A stretch of 64,000 nt of DNA from Stromatinia cepivora (GCA_014898415.1 RCTD01000010.1:1-64000); one strand, 5' to 3'; shown: positions 11,778 to 24,457, numbered from the stretch's first letter. Made by a program: numbers and translations. Notes: generated from the sequence alone by a model not told the origin.

Positions 11778-13537
11778 CTACCGCCTATCCCCATCAATCT
11801 TAATGCGATACGTATCCCTCAACCCGGGAAACGCATTCGCAAACGCGGGCCCCAGGCTCCAATTCTCTAACCTCCTGAGATGTCTCTCGAAAACGGGATT
11901 AATCAGTAACTCTCCCTCCTCAGAGAATCCTAAGCCCGTTCCTCCGATACCTCCTCCAGAGCTTAGAAGTGCGTCTGTAGGTTCATATGGCCAATTGAGG
12001 CTTAATGTAGAAGTAAACGGGATGAAGAAATTATCGAATAGATAATCACGAGGATTATAGTCGCGGACGAGAACATCACGCATTTTGGGCCAGGGAAGAT
12101 GGTCAATCCATGCCGGATGTGGAGTGAAGACTTGACTGGGACGAGGAGTGATCCAGCTGGGGAGACGATCGTAGTTTGCTTGGCTGGGGTGGATTTGCCA
12201 GCGCATGAGGAGAAACATTATGTAGAGGACTGCTACTCTTTCGGGTAAGGTAGAAAGATCGGGGAATGTGGCGAGGATATCGGTGAAGACTTTTGAGACG
12301 GGATGGGAAGTGATCCCGCGAGAAGGATTTAAGAGGCTGGATACTGAAGGATAGGCTGGTCCTACGAGTTTTGGGGTTGGAAGACCGTCGAATGCGGCGG
12401 CTTGGCGCTCGTGGAGAAAGTCGAGGAGGAGGCTGTCTAGAGGACATGTAGGGGGGCCGTTTCGAATAGGAGCGGTGCAACCGTTCACTTCTGAGCTCGA
12501 GCCCGGGGCTGAATTTGGGGCATGATAATTTGTGGCATTACTAGCTATTGAATTGCTTCGATGATGCGTGTCCCTGGGACTCAAACTTTCTACTGGTCTT
12601 TGTGCTTGTTGAAACCCAAAGTTTTCTTGTGCTCCAGCAGGAGGAATAGGTATTTTATGGCGTTGACCTTCTTCTAGAAGAAAATCCAGACCGAGTCTTT
12701 CGGGCCCTATATCAAGGTTGTGTACCATATCATGTCGTTGTTGTGCTAATTGCTGGGTTTGCTGTGTTTGAATGAACGTTCTGGAGTCTTGGGTAGGGCC
12801 TATTGGCGCGGTAGGGGTTGGCCGTGAGGGTCCCATGATAGTGCTGGGCGAGGCTATACTATTTGGAGTTGATGCATTGCGATTTGCGGAGTTTGGTCGA
12901 TTGGGAGGAGGGTAGGTTGGTTGCGGTGGTAATTGAGGGATTTCGAATCCTGCATCGCCTAGTTAGCTATCAACTAAGCTATCTCTGCGAATCCGCTGAG
13001 CCACAAACCCAATTACTGACCATGAGTACCAAGTATTGGTGTAATGAGTGCAATAATCTGCGATAACCTTTTCTTGATATCCAAGTTCTCCTGCTCCACC
13101 ATTTCCTTTTGCTTTATTACATTTTGTAACTCCTGGTAAGGTTGCTGGCTAGTCAATTCCCTAATCTTCCTCTCATACCCCTCTATCTGATTCTTCGTCC
13201 TTTGCCTTATACTCCTCTGAGCCTCTCGATCATTTGCCCTCTTCTTCGCCAATTGCTCTGGCGTCAAATTAGCCACGCCCCTTGGACCCGTCCTCCTCTC
13301 ATCCGCTGGTGGAACTTTTCTTTTTCTAGAAGATTCCCCTCCACTATTCACACCTCCACCCCCACTACCCTCCCCTTGCTCAGCATTCGGAGTTCCTCCT
13401 TCCCCAACATCGCCCAGCGCATTTGAAGATTCCCCCTCCTCCCGATCACCAGGTGTAGAATAGGCCACGCTCATATGCCGCTGGTCGGACGATGGTGATG
13501 TAGATCCCTGCTGAGTTGCATTTGCATCAGGTGTCAT
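11778..13537 (-). CDS. bZIP transcription factor with DUF3425-type C-terminal domain
   Basis: Two exons (13537-13021, 12958-11778) give 565 aa. It is a nuclear regulator inferred from fold; the target genes are unknown. Residues 1-85 are low-complexity and Gly/Ser/Glu-rich. The basic region (about 98-125) contains KKRANDREAQRSIRQRTK, the variant seen in the fungal bZIP/DUF3425 family, and a short leucine-zipper-like helix follows to about 165. A Gln-rich linker precedes the C-terminal domain (about 400-540), recognisable from FLLMRWQIHPSQANYDRLPSW and the segment with WPKMRDVLVRDYN. The start is the ATG giving MTPDANAT; the frame is open further upstream but has no ATG. The junction H-G-D after a GTCAGT donor restores the frame. 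Family assignment is firm, biological role is not. Confidence 0.88.
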
Positions 13538-14468
13538 ACTGAATCTGCGAGAACCACGGGTTCTCGCATGCGGCCTGTCGCGGGGCAACGTCCTAATCTT
13601 TCTGGTACAGCACGATTCGTCTTACTACCAATAGATAAGAAACATCAAATGATTATTTGCGATTTGTTTTCGTGGATGCAATAGATGGGCCAGTGGGATG
13701 GAGGGGTGCGCTGCTTTCATGTGCGTATCGTCATGTACATCCAAATATTGGGTCTTGCTCGAGTCATGTAAATTGACTCTGTATGGTGAAAGTTCGGGGA
13801 AAATGATGGAGAAGAGGAAAACCTCGAGATTTGAAGTCAAAATCCCTTTTTTAAAGAGCTAAAATAAAATGATAATCGTAGGTATCTGGATCAAGGTCCC
13901 CTAGCTAGTACCTCAAATACTAAATATTAGCGGAAAAGTTGTATAATATAGTTCTAGAACCCGATGCCTTCAGAGATTTGTTATGATTCGCTTGTAAGAC
14001 CTATAACTACAGGGGTTTATTTATATTTTATTATTGCCTTGCTGCCAATGCTTCTTCATCATACAAACATTAAAATAACCTTAACATTGTATCATTCCGC
14101 TGAAATATCTCCATATTACAGTCTTACAATCAAGGGACGGACAAATCCCAGATATTAGGGGAAGTTCCCGCACCGCGTACTAATCAAAAGAAAGACGAGA
14201 CATCACCCTGGTTGTGTAATTGGAAGACAAAAATCAAAACATTATATGTTCATTAACCACTTATAATTAATCGTCTCAACGACACATTTTATTCCTCATC
14301 TAGGCATTTGCCCATAATAAAAGTGTAAAAATCTACTACAAAAAAGTAGTAGACAGACCCAATAATTCATTCCATCCAAATAACAACTCAAATGCTCTCT
14401 TGATCTTCCCGTTGTGTTATTTTAATGTACACTTGAGCTCATTCGCTCATGTCATATTTTCATCTCCC
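13538..14468. other. Upstream region of the bZIP gene, 3' flank of NIC96
   Basis: AT-rich, no supportable gene. It should carry the bZIP promoter and leader and the NIC96 3' end. A few short ORFs overlap on both strands without coding character. Confidence 0.55.
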
Positions 14469-17400
14469 TTACTCTGATTGAGCCCTTGCTAGAGCTTCAT
14501 GAAGAGAGGCTGGGAATCGGTATCTCAATTGACTGGTATATGTCGTCAAGTCCATGTTTTGTTGTTTCAATTGAGTAATCATCAAGCGTCTCGTACCCTC
14601 ATTCCCTCCATACTGTGCATTCATAAGAGAGGTTCTTTGGTTATTGCAACACAAGATTGTCCACATCAATAGACTGGGTATAGTGTTTGCAACCTCTTGG
14701 GGGAGAGATGAGAATTTGGTGGCATAACTTCGTATTTCACTTGGATTGCCCCCAGCATTCAAGGGGAGAATATCAAGATTTCTCACAACCTGTAGTAAGT
14801 TTAATTAGCTCAAGATCTGTGAAAAGTCAAAGTTTAGAACTTACATCTAATGCTGCGGCCCATTCTCTGTTTTCAACAAACTCCTTGGCACGACTGATAT
14901 TCAATAAAGCTTCGCAAGCTGCGCGGTTTTCCTGTTTGATCTTGTTGAGATACATGCGATTATTTGAGTAAAGATTCGTCATTATCGTAGCCAATTCGAC
15001 AGGGTCATCAACTGAGGTAAGACTGAGACTGGTATGGGCGGGTTTTCCAGATCTATCCGCGGGCCTTGGCTTGAGCGGTTGCAATCGCATGGGACTATGG
15101 CCTACGGGTACGGCAATAGCTTCGCTAAGGGCTCTGTTGAGGATGGTAACAACATTGTCATACTCTTCCGCCAAGTGATAAAGCAAAACCGCATCAGTAG
15201 TCCGCCCATTATCATCCGCGACACTTCCTGCCTGTATCGTAACAGTTCTCATGAAATCATCTGCGCTGGTGAGATTGATCAATGCCAGGCGCTCTTCGAT
15301 AACTCCTTGTATACGCTTTCCGTCTTGACGGATATCGCCAAGCAACAAAGCGAATTCTCTGCTTTCCAAAATCAGCTCCTGAAGAGCTTCGTGGCACAAT
15401 GCAACTTGTTTTGAACCAGCGTCGCCTTTGAGATCACTATTAAGGCAGATCAGGGTAAGATAATCCACGGCGGCACTGACGTTTGCAGCTCTGAATTCTG
15501 CAGTGTAAAATCCAATCATTAAGCCATATGCTATCTGAGGTTGTTGTCTTATAGTGTAACTTAAGAATCCACCTTCTGCAACATCTGGATCTGAGACGCG
15601 AAGTAAGCCGTAAAAGGCAAGCGAGGTTGCAAAATGAATACAATCGGAAATACTATGGCGATAGAGTAGGTCGACTGCGTCTTCAAATAAGCCCGATAGT
15701 ACCAAGAGCACAAAGTAGACACTGAATGGACCACTATTTTCATTGCCTTTGGAGAACATTCTGGCACCGATGTCTTTGAATGTCTTTTGTACATTGGCGA
15801 GTCCATATGCATCGCTGGCGATCTCATCAACTCGGTTTGCTTCACGCGCAAGGACAAACTGTATCCAGACAAAGTCATCCTGGTTCTGAACAATGTTCTG
15901 ATCCAGAGCGCGAATATTGAGTTCGCAGCGGCCGATCACCTTGTAGCATGCCATTCTAAAAGGATCGATAGAGTTCTCAGGAGCAATCCGATTTCGCTGG
16001 CTGTATTCATTATGAATACGATCTTGGAGATCATGCCGTAATTTTCTATCCGGACTATTGGCATAATCTGCGATATAGAACATAAAGTTGCGGTCAATTA
16101 CTCGGAATGCATCGCGATTAGCTTGGACATAAGCATTGGCTTCTTCAACATGGCCAGATCTTAAAAGGTAAAAGATTACAGCCCACACATAATCATTCTC
16201 AAAAATCTGAAGAGCAGAATTGTCTGTAACAAGATCTTTACGAGCTGAACGAAGGCGGACATAACCCTTGATCTTCGTAAGAGGAGTAGGTCTACCGCCT
16301 ACAAGTGCTTCCCTAGGGTTTTTGGCAACCATGGCTTCAACGTTCTCGAAAAATTCCTTCTCGAGATATCGAAGTGATCCACTAAGTATTCGCTTTTTCA
16401 GATCTGCCGCTTGTGTGGAGTTCGTATTATCGTCTAGGTAAGCAGCTGCGAACTGCCTCTGTTTGGCCGCACCCGGAAGTTGTAGTCTTTCCGGGTCAGG
16501 ATCCTCACCAACAATTTCCATTAAGCATCGGTACGCTCTGTAAACGTCTGCAGAATGTTGTTCACCACCTTGACCTACCACGGCCGAGAATTCGTGGGCA
16601 ATTGGGTAGTGAATATTTTTTAATCTAGCACCGTTGAGATTTTGGACTTTTTCGATGTATCGGGCCTGCTTCTCTCGAAGGAATCGATCACTAGGACCTT
16701 GGGGTGACGCATTCGCATCTGTCTTCTCCATATCAGTAAATAGTGCTCGGTTCCCGGTTCCTCCTGGCGTAACAGCTCCTATGATAGATCTTTGCATGCT
16801 TGATTTTCCAAAAACGCTAGCCCGTGGGATTCCAGGTCCTTTAGATGCTCCAGGAGCAAGTCCTTTACCCCGTCTTGATCGACCAAAGCCACCCATGGGT
16901 TCCGTAGTTGTAGCCGCAAAACTTGCTGAAGGTCCTGCCCCTTGTTCTCTTCTGGGCTTGATGCCGAAATGCTCATATATCCTCTTGCGCTGTGCACTCC
17001 ATTCCATGGCAACATTTTCCTCCAGAAAATCGTCGAAATCGCGAACAGATCGCGCCAATCCTTCTGATATCATGCTCATTGTAGTTTGCGTTTCCAGTCG
17101 TGTAAGGTATGCCTCTACATCTGCGTCAACAGGTGGTTCTGGAGGTGCCGTCTTATCAAGTCTTCCTGTCGCAGCGGTAAACAAGTTTAAGTCCCTAAGT
17201 GCAGCGCCTGGATCCACGCCAGAAGCTGCCAATAAGTAATGAGCTCTCCCATCAACAGAGCTATCTTGAGTTGTAGGAGCTAGCCTCTTCATGCGCTGGC
17301 GTATATCCCCCAAGCCTAGTTGTAAACCTAAAGAGTCCTCATCGTGTGCCCTCTTCCGGCTCTTCTCCAATATGGCATCAAAATAGGCACCGCTCGTTCC

Positions 17401-17937
17401 ATTTTGTTGCCGAGATTGTGAGAGAGGTTGAGGTTGTGTAGTAGGTGCGAACATTGATGCTGAAGGGTTGGGTTGTGTAGTTGTATTTCCGAAAAGTCCA
17501 CCAGCATTTTGTTGCTGCTGCTGGGGTTGAGCTAAAGAACTACCAAAAACAGTTGTTCCGCTTATCGTTTGGGGTTGTGTAGTCGCACCAAAAAGACCGC
17601 TTGTTTGTTGCGATTGTGTTGCTGGAGTCGTTCCAAGTCCTCCAAATAAACCGCCCGATCCTAATCCTGACTGTTGAGGTTTAGCTGTTGCTGTACCAAA
17701 AAGACCGCCAGTGGTTTGTGGTTGATTAGTGGATGCTCCAAAAAGACCGCCAGTCGTTTGTGGTTGACTAGTAGCTCCCATTCCACCAAACATTCCTCCC
17801 GTTGTTTGTGCCTGACTAGTAGCAGTACCCAGTCCACCAAAAAGACCTCCTGTACTAGCACCTGTTGTCTGCGGTGCTGTGTTCACATTACCAAAAAGTG
17901 ACGGCTTGTTTTGATTTGCATTCCCGAAGAGCGACAT
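14469..17937 (-). CDS. NIC96: Nucleoporin Nic96/Nup93 with N-terminal GLFG repeats
   Basis: Two exons (17937-14845, 14789-14469) give 1137 aa. Nic96 is a scaffold nucleoporin of the inner ring that anchors the Nsp1-Nup49-Nup57 channel complex and binds Nup188/Nup192. Residues 1-170 contain about ten FG dipeptides, including six [GS]GLFG units spaced by Thr/Gln/Ser linkers. Residues about 180-215 (AYFDAILEKSRKRAHDED) and about 290-345 look like helical linker motifs. From about 440 to the end is the all-helical ACE1-type domain (for example YRAYRCLMEIVGED and VWAVIFYLLRSGHVEEANAY). Yeast Nic96 is 839 aa and is not counted among the FG nucleoporins, so the repeat-bearing N-terminus is the unusual part. 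The start ATG immediately precedes SLFGNANQ. Confidence 0.93.
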
Positions 17938-18477
17938 TTCGACAGATTGTAAAGGGAGAAGAATTGAAAATAACAAATGAACTCTCGATGAGTAATAACA
18001 AATTAAGATGATGCGCTATTCAGCGCTTTTAAAAAAGAAAAGTTAAAGCTTGGGGGAAGCTTGTAACTTTTTTGTAAAGACGCGACTTTTTTGAAGCTGT
18101 TGATAGAAATTAAGTTTTGCGCTAATGTTTACAGGCTCCAGTTTTCGTGCCCGTCTACCCTGAAATCTTTGGTCGGTCGTCACTGAGGAAATTTCACTAC
18201 AGTATAAATAAACATTCAGACTTGGAAACGTGCCATAATTATGAGAAACAACAATTCTCATATTTCTAAATTTTATCAGGCAATTCAATTTTTTGGGGGA
18301 ATATTTCTCATCTCTTATGATCATTATCTACATTAAGAGGTCCTCATAACCAAGGACAATTCCTTCTCGACTCAGCGAGACGTCCAACTCCAATATATTT
18401 ACACCAAAACATATCTATGGATAACTCCATGTTTGCATCCCACCAAAACGCCTGCTAGTGCTCTAAATCAGCCTGGT
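17938..18477. other. NIC96 upstream region / RNase H2 3' flank
   Basis: About 540 bp, AT-rich, no supportable gene. It should include the NIC96 promoter, since both flanking genes are on the minus strand. Confidence 0.55.
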
Positions 18478-19530
18478 TTAGAAAATTTCCGTTCCTACTG
18501 AGCTTCCAAACCATGTCCCAAGCTCATCTGTATCCTTATCTTTATCCGCACTGAAGAAATCCGTTAACCTGCTCGTCTCATCATCCTCTTCAATGGGCCA
18601 ATCGACTTTAGCCGCAACACCTTTTAAATCCAACATATCTTTTGTCGTCCCCCAACTAAAACGGCATTCACTGCCCCATCCAAATACTGGATCCATGTTC
18701 CGTTTTAGCCATGTAGTTGCTCTCGCGTCGGAGGGATATCCAGAACCCCAACTATCCTCAGCAACTTCCGCCCCGCTCATCTCCTGATCTCCGTCTTTGT
18801 TTACGTAGCTTTCGTACAATGCCTCCAGTGCAGCATCTCTAGTAACCTTTGCACATACACTTGCCGCACTGACACATGGATACAGACTATCGGCCTTCTT
18901 CGCAACTGTAATTTGAGCTGTGGGGAAGATGCGTTCCAACTTCTTCTGATATGTAACTGTATTGCCCAACGCATCGATATAAATCTCCTTCACATTGACT
19001 CCTTTATCCATCACTCCCTGGATTAATGCGATAGTAGAATCCATAGCTTGTGCATTTAAATTATAAGTCGCGGGCTTCATCATATTGGCACCAATATCTC
19101 TCGCCGACATAACGTCGACCGCCCAACCACATTGTGTATACAGATCTGAGTCTGGCGTGCAGAGTTTCTTCATGAGTTCGGAACGAACTGTCGGCGTAAG
19201 GACTTTACTGTCATCGAAATGATGTGTGTTTCGTAGGAGCGGATCGGAGAGAGGTAAAGGTAAATAAAACAAGCCGTAAACCATTGGACCAAGGACAGGA
19301 CCGCGCCCAGCTTCGTCGATTCCTAAGGTACATGCTGGACCAAGAATTGAAGGCGCATCAGGTTTGGAAGCATCGGTATTTGGCTTAGGAAGAAGTGACG
19401 GAGGAACATCTGAATAATGTTGATACGAATCACCGGAGAGTAGTAGAGAGTGATTGATTGAGGGAGCTATGAAAACATCGGATGCTGGTGTCACGAGAGC
19501 AACATCTACTTCCATCTGAGAGTCTGCCAT
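18478..19530 (-). CDS. RNH201: Ribonuclease H2 catalytic subunit A
   Basis: A single-exon frame of 350 aa from the chosen ATG. RNase H2 removes ribonucleotides from DNA and degrades RNA in RNA:DNA hybrids in the nucleus. Visible hallmarks are the catalytic GIDEAGRGPVLGPMVYG (D72/E73), DDSKVL, the YIDALGN segment, and KADSLYPCVSAASVCAKVTRD, all diagnostic of eukaryotic RNase HII. The C-terminus has WKRNMD-type and FSWGTT segments (here LKRNMDPVFGWGS). I chose the ATG in good context (A at -3, G at +4). An in-frame upstream ATG at 19638 would add 36 residues with many Lys/Arg and no Asp/Glu, which resembles a mitochondrial presequence. Identity is firm; the start is ambiguous. Confidence 0.93.
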   Translation of the reverse strand: MADSQMEVDVALVTPASDVFIAPSINHSLLLSGDSYQHYSDVPPSLLPKPNTDASKPDAPSILGPACTLGIDEAGRGPVLGPMVYGLFYLPLPLSDPLLRNTHHFDDSKVLTPTVRSELMKKLCTPDSDLYTQCGWAVDVMSARDIGANMMKPATYNLNAQAMDSTIALIQGVMDKGVNVKEIYIDALGNTVTYQKKLERIFPTAQITVAKKADSLYPCVSAASVCAKVTRDAALEALYESYVNKDGDQEMSGAEVAEDSWGSGYPSDARATTWLKRNMDPVFGWGSECRFSWGTTKDMLDLKGVAAKVDWPIEEDDETSRLTDFFSADKDKDTDELGTWFGSSVGTEIF

Positions 19531-20126
19531 ATTTGAAATTGATGCTGTTGACCTACAAAAATTTGTCGGTCTCTGGTGTTTGGCGTTCTTGTGATTAGGA
19601 TTTTTGGGAAGACGCGTTCGCGACAGTTTCGCGTACATTACTTCCTTTATTTCTACCCAACTAAATCACAGGGGTTGGCCAGCGAACAAAGTTTTCCAAC
19701 TCCCGGTGAGCTTAATCTCCTTGAGCTCCTTTTGACCAGATTTCAAAATCATTTCAATGACTTCACACCTAACTACCGACCAATACGGACGGAGTGTTTC
19801 TACATTTGCTCTCAAAAAAGTCATCATAAGGGTAAAAGAGACAGTCAAGGGAAGAGATGTCTAGGGTTGGATATAATCCATTCCTACGCTACTTAGATGC
19901 CCCAGAGGATGGACAACATTATTGTGCATTTGACGCCCACATGAAACTGGCGTCAATGAATGAGAAGCATGGTATCATCAATAAACCTTCAACACTCAAC
20001 TCCCCAACCAAACATGACAATAACATGAACCCAATTTTCCTCTTTGCCGTGCTATAAATGTGAAAGCACAACCCCAAAAATACATGAGAGGAAAAACAGC
20101 AAAACACCAATTGCATTATCTATATA
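19531..20126. other. RNase H2 upstream region / CENP-C 3' flank
   Basis: No separate gene. The first 108 bp are in frame with RNase H2 and could be its N-terminal extension. The rest looks non-coding. Confidence 0.55.
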
Positions 20127-22238
20127 TTATTGACTTGCTGGTGGAGCAGCCCCGCCCTCCGAGTCCCCAATTTCACAACCCTGTGCAAAAAATATTCTCG
20201 CTGGTTTATCGTAATCGTTGGTGATGCTGTAGAAATTGCCTGCTTCAATTAGTATTGGAGTCAATGAAAGATTGATTAGTATCTATGTTTGCCTACCTCG
20301 AGGGACTTGCCACATTCCACCCTTCCCAATTCTGAAAGAGGTTCCATTGACTGAGACTTCGACTCGGCCATAGAAGACGAAAAACACCATTTGCATCTTC
20401 CTCGAATTTTTTGGCTTTTTAACGGCGCCTGGTTCGAGGTCGACCATACCTGAACCAAAAAATGGTAATGTGAGAGTTTTGGCGAATTTGAACGAAGCAT
20501 TCGGAATATCACGAGTCTTAATTGCAGCAGAGGAAAAAGCAAGGTCTTCCACTGTCTCTGCCGCATTTTCTCCAACTTGATCTTCTGGATCCCAAGTCCG
20601 TACTGAACCTTCAATGCGACCAGGTTGAGATTCCCATTCCTCTGTTTCCGAATCTTCTCCCACTTCTTCTCGTCCCCTCTTCTTCGATTTACTTTTAGAG
20701 GGCTTTGAAGACCTCGATTTCGACTGTTTTTGTTGCTCGACTTCATCTGCACGAATAACTTCTTTGATGCTGGGCAACAGAATCTTGGCACCGTGAGTTC
20801 CATCTGGTACCGTTTCATCATCGTCATATTCGACCCGTTCACCCTTCCAAAATGCGAGTGGCTTGATTGAGTTTCGGCCAGCTCGCGTTCGTTGCATACC
20901 CGTACCTGCCGTTGTCGTCTCGCGTCGAAGAATGAACAGGCCATTATTTCTAGGAATAGGGGGGCCACGATGAACCAAAGGCGAGTCGATCTCAGATATT
21001 GGAGCCATTTTCGGTCGATCTTGAGCTTTTGGTTTCGCCGCCGGTTTAGATGCTGTGGTGGATTTCGTGGCATTGCTAGGTCTTCCAGGCCTACCCCTTG
21101 CAGGTTTGGGGGCTTCGACAGCTTCGTTGGAGCGTCGTACTTTCTTTGCAGGTCTTTCCTCGATTTCCTGCCCTTCTTCCTCCACAACTTCGACCTGAGG
21201 AGCGGGATTCTTCGGCTTCCTGCCTCTGCGCTTCGGCGCGGGCTGCTCTGGTTCTGGTTCCTCGCTGACTTTACCTTTCCCTTTATTCTTGCTCGTGGTT
21301 TTTGCAGGTGGGGAAGGTTCTAGTTCCGGTTCTGGCTCATCTTCTTGTTCAACCTCTTCTTCTATTTCCGAGTTCCCCTCGAGCGCATCGACCGGAGCAT
21401 CATCATAATCGTCATCCGGAGCATTAAATTGAATCGAATCATCTTTGGGCTCCAACGCACTGTCGTCTTGGTTTTCTACTGCATCACTACTCTGGTTGAA
21501 ACTTGGTGGAGGACGTCTTCCAGGCGAAAGTCGAGTGCCATTCGTAAGGTTGCCTAGTGCTGGGCGTCCTGGTCTCCCTCGGCCCTTGGAAGCACGGGTA
21601 CTAGCTGCCTGTTTCGTTTCACTTTCTATATCTTCAGTCGAAAAGTCCAACTTCCTTCGAACTGGGCCAGTGTCATCGGCCTCACTAGATCCTCCTTTGG
21701 CTGGAGAAGATATGCCCAGTGATGGATGTCTGCGGGCTGGAGACTGTAAGTGTGTTTTTAAGGGCGACCTCGATCTTGGTATAGGCATGGCTATTCGCGC
21801 ATCTTTTCTTCGTTGACTCAGGACTTCAGCAGGTTCCGGCGCTGTGTCTAGAAATATGTCAGTATTGCCCATCGCGCTGGCGCGTTTCTGGTTGTGTAGA
21901 CATACTTTCTCCATCCATATCCATATCCTCCTCACTAGATATTGTCGCGTCTTCCAGCGCGTTCCTTCGTAATCCACTTGCGCTTCTGCCTGTCTTATCA
22001 CTTTCCGGTTTATCTGGGGAAAAAAGATCATCCATTGGCTCCAAACCATCTGCATCGCGAATTCCAGTATCCGGAAGTTCAACGCCAGTTTTCCTAATCA
22101 TCTGTCAATAAGTTATGAACAAAAGGAACAATCAGCAACGAACCTTCCCTTGACTCCCAAATTGAATAAATATTGATTCTCTCTGTTCGCACCTGTTCTT
22201 CGCCTCGCTGGCGGTGATGCGGATTGTTCGGGTGCCAT
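20127..22238 (-). CDS. MIF2: Centromere protein Mif2/CENP-C
   Basis: Four exons join in phase: 22238-22144, 22093-21906, 21847-20297, 20239-20127, giving 648 aa. CENP-C binds the CENP-A nucleosome and links it to the Mis12/MIND complex at the inner kinetochore. The N-terminus RRRTGANRENQYLFNLGVKG and the RKTGVELPDTGIRD block match fungal Mif2. The middle is acidic and carries three AT-hook-like cores: GRGRPGRP near 183-191, RRGRKP near 301-308 and ARGRPGRP near 344-351. The CENP-C signature motif (SIKPLAFWKGERVEY) is near 412-434. The C-terminal cupin dimerisation domain (about 550-640) includes KMQMVFFVFYGRVEVSVN and GGMWQVPRGN, completed by a small last exon. A short first exon supplies the Mis12-binding N-terminus. 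Confidence 0.93.
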
Positions 22239-23053
22239 GTTGGAATCAAAATTGAATGCTACGCGTAAATAGATGAGAGAAAAGACGCGTTTGAGCTATT
22301 GCAAATATTAAGTCAATGATATGAAATGACTATAGGGCCATGTGCGACAACGTTTCTATAAAGCTTTTTCAAAACTCCAAGCCTTTGAAGAATAATGCGA
22401 CGTGATGTATTTTGTTGATGAGGGGATTCATAGGTTCAAGATATGCCCTTCAGAATTAAATCCTGGCTAGGTTGATACTGAAAGGTCCGAGCTCCTTATA
22501 CCATCCATGTATTGGTAAGACATCCCATCGGTCAAAGTCTTGAATATTCTGGTAACTGGAGTTGTACATTTCAAGGAGTTTAATTAAAAAACATATATAT
22601 ATGACTTCCATCTCCAAAGTCATTTTCTTATTATCCATGTTCATATATGTCTAGAGAGATAATCTGATTACTTACGATTATAACAGCTTCATCATCTCAT
22701 TACATCTCATATTCAACTTTATCTCATCTTGGAAACCACACCTACAGAGGTAACTATCTGGAATCCCCTTAAAGTCTCGAATATAAATTTCTCACAATGT
22801 GACATTGGGATGTTGACACGAGACAAGACAGGACAGGACATTCATTGGAATATAGGAAGTAGTTACTAGGTAGATCCACCAGGGATGTATTAAAGTTGAA
22901 TATAACAACTTATATGTGTACTCCAAACCCCAATGGAATCATTCAACACAAATCAATAAGATTGTACAGCTTGAGTAGAATTCCTTAAAAGTTGAATTAG
23001 CTATGAATTTTGAAAGTTGTGAAGCTTTTTGTGAAGAACTACTACTATTCACT
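22239..23053. other. CENP-C upstream region / ketosamine-kinase 3' flank
   Basis: AT-rich, no supportable gene. Expected to hold the MIF2 promoter next to 22238. Confidence 0.55.
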
Positions 23054-24217
23054 TCAACTTTCCTTTCCATACTTCTTCAGAAGCTTCCTCATGATACTCA
23101 CAGCACCCCCTTTATACCCACCTCCAAACATCGCATAATGATTTAAATGATGGTACCTAAGCCATCAAGTTAGCAAACATCCCACACATCCCCTCTCAAC
23201 CCGGAATATTACAGTGTAGTACTCACAATTCATACAACAAACACCTATCCACCCATTCCTCCACCGGCTCATCCTTCGGCCTAACCCCATGATATTCCCT
23301 CCAAAACCTCTCTCCAAACCCACCAAACATGCCCATAATCCCCGCCTCAAACTCCGCATGAGCAAAACAAGAACTAGGATCAAAAACCACCTCTTCAACC
23401 CCTCCATCCCCAATCCTCCCTCGACCATGATTCCCACTCCACAAATCTCCATGCACAACCACCGGTTTGATTTTCTCTCCATCCCGACCCCTCAAATGTT
23501 CATCCCCTAACAATCTCGGAACCACAACCTCTACCACCTCATCCACCAACTTCCTCAACTCCCCACCTGCGCCATTACTCGCCTCCGCTTTCCTAACTAT
23601 ACTCCTCAACCTATTCTCCCCATAAAACTCCGCCCAACTTTCCTTGAACCCATTATCCTGCGGCGTCTCTCCACAACACGTCGTAACAGGAAATCCGAAT
23701 TGAGGCTCCTCATACCCCTCTGGAATCGGTGCTGGTGTACTATGCAACTTCGCCAATTTCTTCGCCAGAGACTCTCCCGATCCAGGCTTTCCATCTCGCG
23801 GATTTAGATCTAGGAAATCCGTGGCTAGGAAGAATCCTCCGGATTCTAAGGGTCCATGGGCGTATGATTTGGGACAAAGAGTAGGTACAATGGAGTGGAT
23901 GGCGTTGAGCGATGCGTGTTCTCCTAATATGGTTATGTGTGAGCACGTGATTGAAATCATACTTGGATTAATATCATTCTTCACGAAGAAGTTATACAGT
24001 CCAGATAGAAAGTAAAGTGACCAAGTTGCATACCAGTGAACATCTCCTCACTATCCCTCCCTCCAGTCTTCACAAAGAAAAGCTTTTGCTTTCCATCGAT
24101 TGTGCCATTTATTTTGAAGGTCTCGGCAAATCCACTTCCGCCATGCTTGGAAATTGTAGCTGTATCAGGATCGAGGGAGAGAGCTTCTAAAATAGCAGGG
24201 TCGACTTTTGAAGGCAT
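23054..24217 (-). CDS. Fructosamine/ketosamine-3-kinase family protein
   Basis: Three exons (24217-24034, 23923-23227, 23156-23054) give 327 aa, close to the roughly 300-aa family norm. These kinases phosphorylate C3 of sugar residues on glycated proteins, which destabilises the adduct (cytosolic deglycation). Visible are GGSGFAETFKI (nucleotide-binding loop), FVKTGG (Lys), the catalytic loop VVHGDLWSGN, and the metal-binding FDPSSCFAHAEFE. The last exon (YHHLNHYAMFGGGY) is too short to show as its own frame and restores the family C-terminus. The substrate is not predictable; bacterial and fungal members may act on other ketosamines or ribulosamines. The 240 bp to the next gene upstream must contain its promoter. 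Confidence 0.9.
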
Positions 24218-24457
24218 GATTGTATGTTTTCTTAGGGTTCTTGATTGACTTAACTTTCGAAGTTTCGTATGATATTGAGATCATATCATGTGAATATGAC
24301 GTAAGGGGTCAATTCCTGGATCCGAATCTGGCAAACCTTTTACGTTCAAATTTGTTGAGAAATAGGCAATCGCAACTGACCCGCGAGGGCTCTATACCAA
24401 ATATATACTGTCATTCAGTCTAGCTATACAGTCTATATTTCCATATGTACTTAGATC

